NCBI GenBank assembly: GCA_946800325.1
Contig: OX326959.1
Location: forward strand, 9,010,501-9,074,500
Source of the DNA: Luzula sylvatica
Lineage: Eukaryota > Streptophyta > Magnoliopsida > Poales > Juncaceae
Direction of reading: 5' to 3'
Length of the DNA: 64,000 nt
In this document: positions 12,048 through 22,482 of the stretch, piece by piece
Position numbering within the stretch: position 1 is the first letter of the stretch
Layout of the letters: the number at the start of each line of letters is the position of its first letter
Translations under genes and position numbers: made by a program
Notes under the pieces: model-generated
Seen by the model: only the letters and a program-made list of their open reading frames with translations
The model's database searches: none
What the model was told of the DNA's origin: nothing

Positions 12048-12581
12048 GTCCGTTATAACGGACATGTAGTCCGTTCCAACGGACCAAAAGTCAAACTAGC
12101 CGTTACAGCCAATATATTCGTATTTTCCATAGTCCTTTATAACGGAAATAAGGTCCGTTATATAACGGAGTTCATGAATTAAGAGTTCGTTATAACGAAC
12201 TACACAGTCCTTTACAACGGACGTTCAACTATGACCTCACTTCAGGTTTGTTTTATATATCCGTTATAACGAAGATTATTCCGTTACAACGGTTTGGTGA
12301 TTCCGTTACAACGGGCAATGAGTAATATTTGGTATACTGAAGTGAGTTCAATGTTCGTTACAACGGACATAATAGTCCGTTACAACGGACATAGTTCTGT
12401 GGCTTTCTTCAAGTTTGGATTTAATTAACGTTATAACGGTAATACTTCCGTTACAACGCTTTGGATGTGTCCGTTACAACGGACTGGTTAATCCGTTATA
12501 ACGGACTATACTGTGTTTATCATTCTTGAATCAGGACGAGTATGTCCGTTACAACGGACAATGAGTTCCGTTATAACGGAC
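12048..12581. repeat. Array of about 17 CCGTT-NN-AACGG palindromes
   Basis: Perfect or near-perfect dyads recur every 15-50 bp. Examples are GTCCGTTATAACGGAC (12048-12063), GTCCGTTCCAACGGAC (12069-12084), GTTCGTTATAACGAAC (12185-12200) and GTCCGTTACAACGGAC (12375-12390, 12469-12484, 12544-12559). Other members lie at about 12132, 12152, 12207, 12261, 12281, 12301, 12353, 12427, 12446, 12491 and 12566. Spacers between units are unrelated, so this is not a simple tandem repeat. AACGG is the core of the plant MSA element bound by MYB3R factors, and CCGTTA fits the general MYB site CNGTTR. A regulatory role in the LTR U3 is inferred. Confidence 0.85.
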
Positions 12582-14180
12582 ATCCTACTGTCAGCCTTAT
12601 TTTCTATTTCATCATTTTGATGGATTTCGAATATATTTCTTTGACTAATTTTGAGCTTAATAGTTCATAAACAAGTTTAGGGATACCTATAAGTTGTTTT
12701 GGTGATTTGTATGATTTCCCAACTTGCGGAATCTTCTACGTCTTGATGTCTTCACTTGATTATGCGTTTTAGTGCCATCGTTTCTTCATCGTCTTGACTT
12801 CCGACGTCTTGATTCTTCTTTTGATCCTTTTGTGGGTTACGTCTTCTATCCTTCCGACGTCTTGATTCTTCTTTTGATCCTTTTGTGGGTTATGTCTTCT
12901 ATCCCTATAAATGTCACTCCCGCAAATAGATTAGTGGTATCGACATTATTTTGAGATAATCAAACCCTAGGAAATTTGAACCAACAAAACACTATCAAAT
13001 GCTTTATGAATATCTAATTTTAATATAATTAAGGGTATTTTTGTCCTTTTAGATTTACATATTATCTCTCTAGCATAAACATAATTTTCTGCAATATTTC
13101 TGCCTTTTAAAAACCCCGATTGGTTTTTTGAAATCATTTCATTAAGTGATATTGGTCTAAAGTCTTTAGGTTCAATAGCATTATCTTTTTTAGGAATTAA
13201 AGTAATGTAAGATGAATTGAATTTTTATAATCCGTTTTCTCCATCCTTATTAAATAATTCTAATAATTCATATTTTATAATATCCCAATTATTTTTGAAA
13301 AACTCCCCAATATATCCATCTGGGCCTGGGCTTTTATTATTTTTCCAATTGTTAGATGAAAATGTTAATTCTTCTAATTCAAAATCTTTTTCCAAATTTG
13401 ATAAATCTATTATTTAATTTTCATAAATTTTCTTAAGATTTATATTTCCAAATTTCTTATCATTTACAACTTCCTTTCCCATCAAATCTCTGTAAAAAGA
13501 GAATAATAAATCTATTTTTTTGTTTATGTTCTTTATATTCTACACCATTTTTATCTTTTAAAACTGCAATCATTGAATTTGATTTTTTAATTGAAGCATG
13601 TAAGTGAAAAAAATTGGTATTTGCATCTCCATTTTTAATCCAATTAAACTTTGATCTTTGCTTCCAATATATTTCCATTTGCGTGTTATATTTAATATGC
13701 ATTATTTTATTTAATTCTTTTAAATCTGTTCCTAATTTATGATATTTGTCATATAAATCTTCCATTGAAATATTCTTTCTATTTGTGAAGTTAGAATTTA
13801 TTAGGGTTTTATATTCATTTAATCTTAACCATTTTGATTCAAATCTAAATTCATTGAAAATAGGATAATTTGTATTTGCCTCATATAAAAGAGGAATATG
13901 ATCAGAACATGTGTTAATTCTTGCTATTAATTGTGAATTAGGATACATGGACATACATTCTTTATTTATTATAATTCTGTCAATTTTAGCTCTTGAAATT
14001 GAATTATTCCACGTATATTTTTTTTTTCTTTTAAAGGTAAATCTATTAATTTCAAATTATGAATTAATTCTCGAAATTCACTTGTATAATTATTATTATT
14101 CCTATTACCACTTCTTTCGTTAACATTTAAGGTTAAGTTAAAATCTCCCAAAATTAAATCTATTAATTTCAAATTATTCC

Positions 14181-15349
14181 TTATCTAGACGACTAAATTT
14201 TTTGAAGACTCTCTCTCTCCTCTTCACTAGACTCGTGACTTGAATTTATATTTTATTTATTTATTTATTATAAAATGTATTGAAATGTATTTTAATATAA
14301 AATGTAGCACTACAATAAGTTTCATACTGAAATTAAATTTTTAATATAAAATGTATTGAAATTAAAATTTTTTTGTAATAAAAATATTAGTGTGTGTTTG
14401 TGTGTAGAGTTGTTTTAATCTAATTATAAATAATTATATATGTGAAGGTGCTTGAAAAATTATAAACAAAGTTATCCCAAAAATTACAAACATTATTCAA
14501 AAAATAAATAGATTCAAGAGAAATGAATGTGTAAATAATTTTACCTTAACTTTAAAATTATATTTATTCATTTTCGTGTACACCTTTTTTATGTTTATAT
14601 CATTTATCCATTAAAAAAACAAAACATTCAACGGGAACCTTTTTCAACTCTCTCTATCCTTTTCACACTCTCTCGCCATTTTATATTGATATTTGATGTC
14701 TATCCCCAAACTTCATCCACAAATATTCTCTACTGAAAAAATCAACACAAACCAAACGCAAAATCTTTAACAAATTGTATTCACAATTATCGTATTTAGT
14801 AGAAATTGGACAAAGAGATCATTTTAACAATAAAAGAAGGGTGTATTTGAACACCTACAAACTTTCGATGGAGAAAATTACAATTTTTGAAGTATTAAAA
14901 CGAGAACTATCTTGAACTCACAAAGTCTGTGAAAAATAATAGAAGGAAAAATTGTTGATGTTACAGACATAGTGAAGAAAAAAAAAAGAATTTTCAAAAA
15001 GACGAGTTAAAAGAGAATAAAAAACGCAAAATCATTTTATTCGATGCAACGTGCAATTCCGGATCAATTAGTTTCGAAAATAATTTGGACGAAAAAAGAC
15101 GTGGAGAATTTACAAAAAATACAGATTTTAAGATCACGAAAAAAATATGATGAGCATGACCAGAATTTTTTTATTATGGGAGAGAGGAGTACAACGAAAA
15201 ACTAATTAAGGAAAAATACTGAAATGTTTTAAATTTATTTATTTTTTCATAATATTTGATATCTATCCCCAAACTTCATCTACAAATACTCTCTACTACA
15301 AAAATCAACACAAATCAAACCCTAAAATTCCAACAAAATCGACGATAAT
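14181..15349. other. AT-rich intergenic with a direct repeat
   Basis: No gene is seen. A segment of about 70 bp, containing TATCCCCAAACTTCAT and TCAACACAAA, occurs at about 14689-14759 and again at about 15252-15320 in the same orientation, bracketing roughly 490 bp. This could be a tiny terminal-repeat element or an old duplication; no clear target duplication was found. Confidence 0.5.
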
Positions 15350-15427
15350 ACGTTTTATTTATGGAGTTGCTTATATTCCCATGAACATCTTGGGATAAAG
15401 TTTAGGAAATGATCAATTTAATTGAGT
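15350..15427 (+). promoter_or_regulatory. Displaced distal promoter of LHT copy 2
   Basis: The text GAGTTGCTTATATTCCC...GAACATCTTGGGATAAAG...TTGAGT matches the DNA immediately upstream of LHT copies 1 (2210-2283) and 3 (43445-43517). At those copies only about 45-75 bp separate this block from the TATA box. Here the TATA box of copy 2 is at 19103, so about 3.7 kb of transposon DNA now lies between them. Confidence 0.8.
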
Positions 15428-17335
15428 ATTATATTTTTGGGGGAATTTCTCATGTGTCCCTCCAAAAGTTCAAAATAACAAATTTATCCCTACAAAATAG
15501 ACAATTACATATTTATCCCTTTTAAACTCAGTTAGTATCATAAATATCCACTTAAAATTCATAAATATCAAATTTATCCTTACCGTTAAGTTTTCTGTTA
15601 AATTTCTGTTAAACATATTATTATTTCAATTTAAAAATTTAATTAAATAACAAATAAAAATTGTAATGACTATACTACCCTTCTATTATCAAACACCTAT
15701 TATTCACTTAAGATTAAACCAACTGGAGAGACCATTCCTATTGTTTATCTCACTTCTCTTCGTGAGCTCTACCCATATGGTTCATCTTCTTCTTCATCTT
15801 CTTCGAACAAGATTTGTTCTCTGCTCGAAGCAAGGCACTGGCGAGGAATTGGCGACGAAGCAAGACTGCTCTCTTGGCTCTTTGGCAGCGAAGCAAGGAT
15901 CTCTTCCTCTTCTTTCTCTTTTGTCTGCCTCTAGTCTGTTCGTGATAAGGGTATCTCACTTATCAGTGCTTTGCTGCGAGTTAAGGTAATCTCTTCCTCT
16001 TCTTTCTGTTCGCAAGATAATTCTCTTCACCACTTCCAAGCTTTTCTCTGATTTTTTATAATATTTTTCCCCTTTTATTTTCTTCTCCACAATAAAATAA
16101 ATTTCAATTGTAGACAAAATCATGAATTGTGAGATGAATTTGGAGGTTGGGGATACTCAGAATGTTAGTATTGAAGATTGCGACAAATCTATTTGGGAGA
16201 ACATGACCGAATCGTCCAATGGAGGAAAATATTTAAGTTGGAATTTATGTGATTTTAATTTAAGAATTATTTTGTTATGTTGTATTGGATTCATGATCTT
16301 AGTAATTACAAATTCAAACAAACAAACATATTGTGTACTCTTTCTATTACAAACAAACATGACTCGAAACAAACAGGACTCGGAACTCGTCATCTTTATG
16401 AAAGAAATCCATCAGCATTTCAACAGTTTCAAATGCAATCCATCCCTGCGGTCAAATCCAGCAGCATTCCGCGCAAACCCGCCTTGTACAAAACTCGTAC
16501 GAGTTTCAAATGCAATCCAATTTGTCGGGTCGCCATGTAATCACAATACCCGTCGCCAGGTTGTCGCCAGGTCGCCCTGTTCCTAAAATTTGCAATCACA
16601 AAATCGAGAAATCTGTTGGGAAAGAGAAAGGAATGGTCGTACCTGAGGATTTGCAACAACTCGTTCGCTCTCATCTTCAATTTTTCACATTAAACCTTGT
16701 ATAATTTGAATCGCTAACCAAGTAAATTGCGTACTCTTTCTCTTCATTCAGGTACCAGAGGAGCATCACTACAATATTGGTCGGTAAGTTCAGAAAACCT
16801 CAAACAATCAAGTTTTTTATTCCCAAATTACCAATTTGACCGATACTTTGTTTTGTTCCCAAATTACCAATTACCTGAGTAATCAACGAGAAATCAAATT
16901 ACCAGGTCGCCATCTCGCCGGAGCCATCGCTAGCGGCAAACCAGAGCCACTCGTCGCCATCTCGCCGGAGTCATCGCTAGCGGCAAACGAGAGCCACTCG
17001 TCGCCATCTTGCGAGTGGTCTTCACGCATCGCCATGTCGCCGGTGGTCTTCACGCGTCGCTCTTCTTCTCTTATCGCCATTATCGCCTGCTCTATGGAGA
17101 AGAGATGGAGAAGAGATGCTTTGGGGTCCGAATCAGATAATCTAGGTTTAGGTTAGGTTCTTGGGTTAATGGATAGGATTGTTTTTAATGGATATAGATA
17201 GGATTAGTTTCTTATCGGGTTAATGGATTCAAGGGTAAATTAGTCAATAATAAAAAATTCTGTTAAATTTAACATGTCTGTTAAATTTTGATGAATTTGA
17301 AATAACTTGAGTTTAGAAGGCATAAATATGTAATC
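15428..17335. mobile_element. Unclassified TIR element with genic-looking interior
   Basis: Near the left end, ATTACATATTTATCCCTTTT...AAACTCAGTTA is mirrored at the right end (complement of AGTTTAGAAGGCATAAATATGTAAT, about 17310-17335). Terminal inverted repeats are therefore about 90 bp or longer, but the right one is cut by the CACTA element. The interior (15700-17160) is much richer in G+C than its surroundings and has short ORFs and Arg/Ser-rich translations, suggesting captured exons. None was recognised. A 47-bp minisatellite of about 2.3 copies lies at 16911-17016. Confidence 0.5.
16911..17016. repeat. 47-bp minisatellite, 2.3 copies
   Basis: Units begin CATCTCGCCGGAG at 16911 and 16958, with a partial third at 17005; each contains CATCGCTAGCGGCAAAC and GAGCCACTCGTCGC. 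Copies differ by only a few bases, so the duplication is recent relative to the surrounding element. Confidence 0.85.
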
Positions 17336-19094
17336 ACTACTATAAATCTGATTTTCAGTGACGGTGTAAATCCGTCACTGAAAGGCCAAAAAACCGTCAC
17401 TAAAAGGTTTTTTCAGTGACGGTTACCGACACTGATGGCTTGATGGCTCGTCACTGATACCTCCGAAGCTAAAAGGTACCCTTCTGTGACGGTCCCGCCA
17501 CTGAAAAGTTTCAGTGAGGGTGCGCTCATGTTTCAGTGACGGTTTGTTCGGACCCTCACTAAAAACCTTTCAGTGACTGTTTTTGATCGTCACAAAAAGG
17601 TTTCAGTGACGGTATTTTTAAACGCCTATAGTGACGGTTACCGTCACTGAAAGTTAAAATCACAAATAAAAAAAAAAATTCAAATAAAATACTAGCATAT
17701 AAAAAATCACAAATTAATCACAGAATTCCAATTTAATTAATAAATCTTGATAGAACTAGTATTTTTGTTGCTCCCGAATTTAATTAATAAATCTTGATAG
17801 AACTAGTATTTTTGTTGCTCCCGAATATAATTTGTGTACAACTGGACTGGAGTAGTTTCGTATACGACCCGAGTGGAGTAGTTTCATATACGAGCGCTCT
17901 TGTCACATGAATTCGGCCACTACTTCTAATAGACTTATTTGGCTCGCGACTATCCATTGTGCATATTCATCCTGCCTGCCCGAAAAAAATTAAAAATTAT
18001 TAAATTACATGACATTTTGATAATAGGGGTATATATGCAATTAGCCAAACCTTTAAAACAAGACAAGCCAAAGATTTCGATCTGTCAGTGATATTAACAA
18101 GAGTTCACAAACACATACAGCTAGTAGCATTATCATGAAGCTATTCTTCCTTGTCTACACTTTATCATAAGATATATCCCAAAAATTCATAGTGTGATTA
18201 TGTCAATTTACCAAAATACCCCTCAGTTCAAAATGACAATCCAATAGAAAATAACATGACTGTATTTTTAGTTCATACCTTTTGATTCAAGGGACTAAAT
18301 TTGCCGCCACATGAATTGCATTTTTTCGCTGCATTATTAGTAGATAAAATTAATATTGAAATTGAGAAGGGTATAAGTGAAAAAAACAAAAAAATTATAA
18401 AGGAATGAGCTTAAGATTGAAGGACTGGGTATTATACCTTGATCAATTATTTTTATACCTTGTGATCGAATTGCATTTTTCGCTACTTCTTTTGAAACCT
18501 GAATAAAAATAAAAACATCCAAATAATCAAAGTAAAAACCCTAATTAATGTTAATAAACTACAATTATGCTAAAACCCTAATTAGTAGTGAATCTAATCA
18601 TGAACAAAAATTAATTATATCATATGCTTCCCTAAATGCGTGCCTTTTTGGATTTTGATTTCCACCCTTTGAGACCATTCAACCTGTAGCACAATAAAAT
18701 TATAACAAATCTCAATGAATTGGTCATGAATTAAAATTATACAAATGAGAAGAAAAATGATAGAGAAATTTACTTGCAATCAAGGATTCCGTCTTCTTTA
18801 GCAATGAGGGTAGCTTCAGCAGTCATTTCCTTCGAAATAGTTATCAGCAAGGGTTGGGGTTAGGCTTTCTTTTTTGAGTTATTTCATGCTCTGACGAAGA
18901 CATACATAGAAAGGGTTTGGGGATTTTTAATTAATACTAGGAAAAAAAATATCATGCACATTCGGTCACAAAAAATCTCTCACAGAAAAGTAGTTTTCAG
19001 TGACTACTTGTTCGGACAGTAACAGAAAATGTATTAATTGTGACCATCCGTCACTTATGACTATTATACGGTCATTGAAAACCAAATTTCTAGT
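17336..19094. mobile_element. Non-autonomous CACTA element
   Basis: The left end starts CACTACTATAAATCTGATTT, and subterminal copies of CAGTGACGGT in both orientations fill 17351-17660, typical of CACTA (En/Spm) elements. The right end is the decayed complement (CGGTCATTGAAAACC...TTTCTAGT, 19071-19094), preceded by further GTGACNNNCCGTCACT-type repeats from 18960. The last bases TAGTG are altered, and no 3-bp target duplication is evident. There is no transposase ORF. A 47-bp tandem duplication lies at 17732-17825. The element ends about 9 bp before the TATA box of LHT copy 2. Confidence 0.75.
17732..17825. repeat. 47-bp tandem duplication
   Basis: The unit beginning TTTAATTAATAAATCTTGA and ending TTGTTGCTCCCGAA occurs at 17732 and 17779 with no visible difference. 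It lies inside the CACTA element. Confidence 0.85.
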
Positions 19095-19102
19095 CTCTTT
19101 TT

Positions 19103-19110
19103 CTATATAA
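19103..19110 (+). promoter_or_regulatory. TATA box of LHT copy 2
   Basis: CTATATAA lies 53 bp before the ATG at 19164, in the same place as in the paralogues, and the leader after it (TGTTCCTTCTTGAAATTTC) is homologous to theirs. Upstream of it the conserved proximal promoter has been replaced by the CACTA end. Confidence 0.65.
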
Positions 19111-20046
19111 ACAGCATTTGATGTTCCTTCTTGAAATTTCAAAATTAAGCGCTTTGACAAATAATGTGGTCATTAGAGGACATAAATAAATGGCTCCCAA
19201 TCACATCTTCCCGTACCGCGAAATGGTGGTATTCGACGTTTCATATTGTCACGGTCATGGTCGGTGCCGGTGTGCTCGCCTTGCCCCACGCCATGTCACA
19301 ACTAGGATGGTACCAACAACTAAAATAAACAATAAATTTCATATTTTTCTCTTTTGATGAAACTATTTTGCATTTTCTCCTTATTCTTTACGCAGGGGTC
19401 CAGGCGTTGCGTTACTCGTTATATCATGGATAATAACTCTATATACCCTATGGCAAATGGTCGAAATGCACGAGATGGTACCGGGAAAGAGGTTTGACCG
19501 GTACCACGAGTTAGGTCAACAAGCTTTTGGGAAAAAATTAGGGTTATGGATAGTCGTGCCGCAACAACTAATCGCCATAGTTGGTGTAAACATAGTTTAC
19601 ATGATAACTGGAGGAAAATCTTTGCATAAGTTCCATGATTTGGTCGTTTGTCCTCGTGGTCGTGTAAATTGCAAAACGATCAGGCTCCCGTACTTCATCG
19701 TGATTTTCGGTTCGGCGCATTTTGTATTGTCTCAACTTCCTAATTTCAATTCCGTTTCAGGGATGTCAATTGCCGCTGCGGTTATGTCTGTTAGGTTTGT
19801 ATTAATTATTAATCCCTCTGAATCCTATTAACATGTTTCAAACAAGAAGTTGGATCTTATATAGTTTCAATCTTGTGTGATTATAAAGTAGAACATGTAT
19901 CTACAGAAAAATCATAAAATGGTTCTCATGTTATGATTAGTGATGTTAACTAATCCAATTTTGACCGTATTTTGTGCATTCCGAAATGCACGTCATTCCT
20001 CATCCATATTTTATATTTTGTTTTAGATATATGATATATTTTAGGG

Positions 20047-20467
20047 AAATTTTCAAAAAAATCCCTATTTTTTTTGGATATTCTAAAAAGTCCCCTATCT
20101 TTTTGGAAACTCCAAAAAACTCTCTCTACCAAATTTTTATTTTCAAATACCATCCTATGGGGTTAAAATTAATCATGAATGGTGTTAAAAAAAAATTTAT
20201 GACCAAAATAGCCTTCTTTTTACATATGTAGTAATTAAAATAATATTTTTGTTATTTGTATTAATTTTTAAAAAGTCCTAATTTGTTTTAGCTTATAATA
20301 ATTAAAAAAAATTTATCATATGTTATATTTATATAATTTTAATATTCATACATTATATATATTTGACTTTTATATAATTTTACATTATATATATTTGACT
20401 TTTAAATAGAACGGTATTTTGGTCATAATTTTTTTTTAATACCATTCATGATTAATTTTAACCCATG

Positions 20468-20507
<40 letters not shown>

Positions 20508-20603
20508 TTTTAAAATAAAAATTTGGTAGAGGGGTTTTTTTGGAGTTTCCAAAAAGATAGGGAGTTTTTTAGAATATCCAGATATGAGTTTTTTTAAAAA
20601 AAT
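20047..20603. mobile_element. Foldback miniature with arms of about 170 bp
   Basis: The left arm (AAAAAAATCCCTATTTT...AAAGTCCCCTATCTTTTTGG...GTTAAAATTAATCATGAATGG...TTATGACCAAAATA) is repeated in inverted order at 20415-20603. The right arm carries a G34 homopolymer (20471-20504) where the left arm has only a short GGTATTT-equivalent sequence. No coding potential. Exact borders and target duplication were not resolved. Confidence 0.7.
20471..20504. repeat. Poly(G) tract, 34 uninterrupted G
   Basis: A run of 34 G follows CATGGGA in the right arm of the foldback miniature. In the opposite arm the matching site is a few bases of GG/TGG. It is either extreme slippage or an assembly/sequencing artefact; if real it would form a very stable G-quadruplex. 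Confidence 0.9.
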
Positions 20604-22182
20604 TTAATGTGTTGTATTTTTTTATATTATTTTACATCTTTTAAGTGTATGATATATTCTTATTAAATAGAATACATGTTATATTCTTTACATGATATGA
20701 TATCCATTTATTTGTTAAACCTTTTTAGATGTATCTTAGATATATGATGTGCCTTTCTGAATACAATACATTTTATACTTTTTATATTTTATGATATCTA
20801 TTTATGCGTGTATAATACACTTTTTAAGATATAAAAAAAAATTCCATGAGTATTTTGTATAATATTTTTGGACAGGGTCGTATCTTTTGTATAACAATTT
20901 ATATTTTTTGGAATGTGTGTTTGAAGTGCACAAATGCGGTCAAAATTTAAACAAAAAATCAAACAGTCAAGTGTTGCAATTTCGTTGATGCCGTGCACAT
21001 GAAATGCATTAGTCGATCCCTGACTAAATATAATTTGTACAGGCAAAATGAGAATTTTCTTCTGACTTTTGAACTATTATATTTGTTTTTAGTTGGTGAA
21101 TTTCATGACGAGAACAAACTTTAATGCATTCAGACTTTAAAATTTGTTTTCGTCGTAAAAATTACAAATTTTACAGAAAATATAATCATACAAAAATACA
21201 AAAAAAAAATCTCATGTTGCATGTACAACCTAATGATTTAACCTCACTATTTTTTTTTTTTTAAAAGAAACTTAATCCACGAACCGTGGATATATTTGGT
21301 TTTATATTTTCATTGATATAAAACCAAAAAAGACTATGGGGTCGTTGGTGATTTAACCTCGTGATTAATTGTCACATATAATGTTTGTAAACTTTGTTTC
21401 TTAGTTACTCAACAATTGCATGGGGAGCCTCGGTAGATACAGGAAAACGGCCAGACGTGTCGTACAATTATAAGGGCTCCACAGTAGGATCGGTTTCGAA
21501 ATTGTTCAGTGCACTCGGTACCGTGGCATTCGCCTATGCGAGCCACAACGTCGTACTTGAGATCCAAGCAACCATTCCATCTACTCCAGAAAAGCCCTCG
21601 AAGAAGCCGATGTGGAGAGGCGCTGTAGTCGCATACGTAGTTGTTGCGTTGTGTTATTTCCCCGTCGCTATAGTTGGGTATTGGGCATTTGGAAACGACG
21701 TTAATGACAATATTTTGCTGACTTTGCAGAATCCTCAATGGCTTATCGCCACGGCCAACTTGTTCGTTGCTATTCATCTTTTGGGTAGTTATCAGGTATT
21801 TTTATTTTGCATTTTTGTAAAGGGAATATATTACCACTAGATTGTCATTGCAGATTTATGCCATGGTTATTTTTGACATGATTGAAACAAGCATAATAAA
21901 GAAATATGAGGTTCTGCCTAGCTTCGGTATTCGCCTAGTTTCTCGAATCTTTTTTTTTTGAATGAATACCAAGAGGTATCAGTCGATTTTTATAGATATG
22001 AAAAGGAATGATTTACATATTTATAAAAATACTAGAAAAAAATAAAACTAATAAAATAAAAAGAGTGAAAGAAGAATAGAGCGCCAAGGCAGCAATCCGC
22101 AATGATGTGCCTGTGCTCCAAATCGTAGTGGTCTTCGAGTACCCTTATTAGTGCTCTTAAACGAATTGGTATGCGCCTCAGT

Positions 22183-22482
22183 TTATATTGGTGTTATTTT
22201 CCGTAGGATTGCATTTCTCCATCCGATTGCCTCTGTTAGAGCTTTATCCGCTACTTGTAGTGGTGTTTTCGTGTTGTTTGTGAAAATCCTTTCATTTCGT
22301 TGTTTCCATACGTTCCAACTTATCGCAAGCCACACTAAATCCCAGTCATCCCTTAGGGTTTTATCTATTTTCTTTCGGTTTATTTGCCATGACTCATATA
22401 GGTCTATTTGTGTCGAAAATCTTAACGGTATTAGGATTTTTTGCGTTCTATGTTTCTCCAAACCGCGATCGTATATGAGCAC
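22183..22482 (-). pseudogene. LINE ORF2 C-terminus, shifted frame
   Basis: This frame continues ORF2 after its stop near 22431. It carries the usual LINE ending with WLAISWNVWKQRNERIF, comparable with TIWEVWKERNNRVF in the LINE at 50657. The two frames meet at a six-base T run at 22437-22442 (A run on the sense strand), so a one-base length change there most likely separated the last 85 or so codons. Confidence 0.75.

Larger units (their letters stand above)
11443..12986 (-). mobile_element. Solo LTR (1,544 bp) with palindrome array
   Basis: The element is bounded by TGTTG (11443-11447) and CAACA (12982-12986), the TG..CA ends of an LTR, with a perfect 5-bp target duplication AAACA at 11438-11442 and 12987-12991. 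It interrupts the LINE-A reverse transcriptase between motifs KAFDSV and EFLTN. Transcription is inferred to run on the minus strand: a TATA box is at 12007-11999, and the same-family LTR at 63507 starts with the same TGTTGGTTCAAATTTCC on the + strand. There is no internal domain, primer binding site or polypurine tract, so it is either a solo LTR or a small non-autonomous element. A 53-bp tandem duplication lies at about 12801-12907. Confidence 0.85.
9711..14172 (-). pseudogene. LINE-A ORF2 remains: EN, RT, zf-RVT
   Basis: Pieces in transcription order: endonuclease fragment with LGDFN (13969-14172); linker with FNWIKNGDANTNFFH (13460-13954); first RT half with DFRPISL, NQSGFLKGRN and ILKLDIHKAFD (about 12992-13210 region); interruption by the solo LTR; second RT half with RQGDP and FYADDSILF, the catalytic YADD box (10167-11442); and the zf-RVT zinc domain with CVLCKQSEENVEHLISQC (9711-10004). 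Breaks: TGG-to-TGA just beside the LTR insertion (near 11433), a deletion between the RPISL and NQSGF motifs, stops at 13954-13970, and a frameshift near 9780 after ILICLF. It cannot make a working reverse transcriptase. Confidence 0.85.
8539..14180 (-). mobile_element. LINE family A, decayed, with nested insertions
   Basis: A minus-strand L1-like non-LTR retrotransposon. From right to left it contains part of the endonuclease domain, the linker, reverse transcriptase, zinc-binding zf-RVT domain and a Thr/Ser-rich tail, ending near a (TA)n/T tract at 8513-8537. The 5' end is missing beyond about 14180. Two younger elements sit inside: a hAT miniature (9029-9319) and a solo LTR (11443-12986). 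Several frameshifts and stops show it is dead. A 5'-truncated sister copy is at 39046-39573. The exact termini are estimates; no target duplication was found. Confidence 0.8.
19957..20947. mobile_element. TIR element in intron 2 of LHT copy 2
   Basis: The left end AATTTTGACCGTATTTTGTGCA is mirrored on the right by TGCACAAATGCGGTCAAAATT (20927-20947). The interior is AT-rich without a transposase and contains another miniature (about 20047-20603). Sequence resembling its right half also occurs at about 1400-1640. No certain target duplication was seen, so the superfamily is left open. Confidence 0.55.

Noticed and set aside
12048..12581. CRISPR-like array
   Set aside because: Units are dyads of 12-16 bp with unequal spacers in a plant LTR; no leader, no equal spacers and no cas genes.
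15666..17156. ORFs of 107, 154 and 106 codons as host genes
   Set aside because: They lie inside a TIR element, have no recognised domains, include simple Arg/Ser-rich or repeated sequence and no gene structure could be built.
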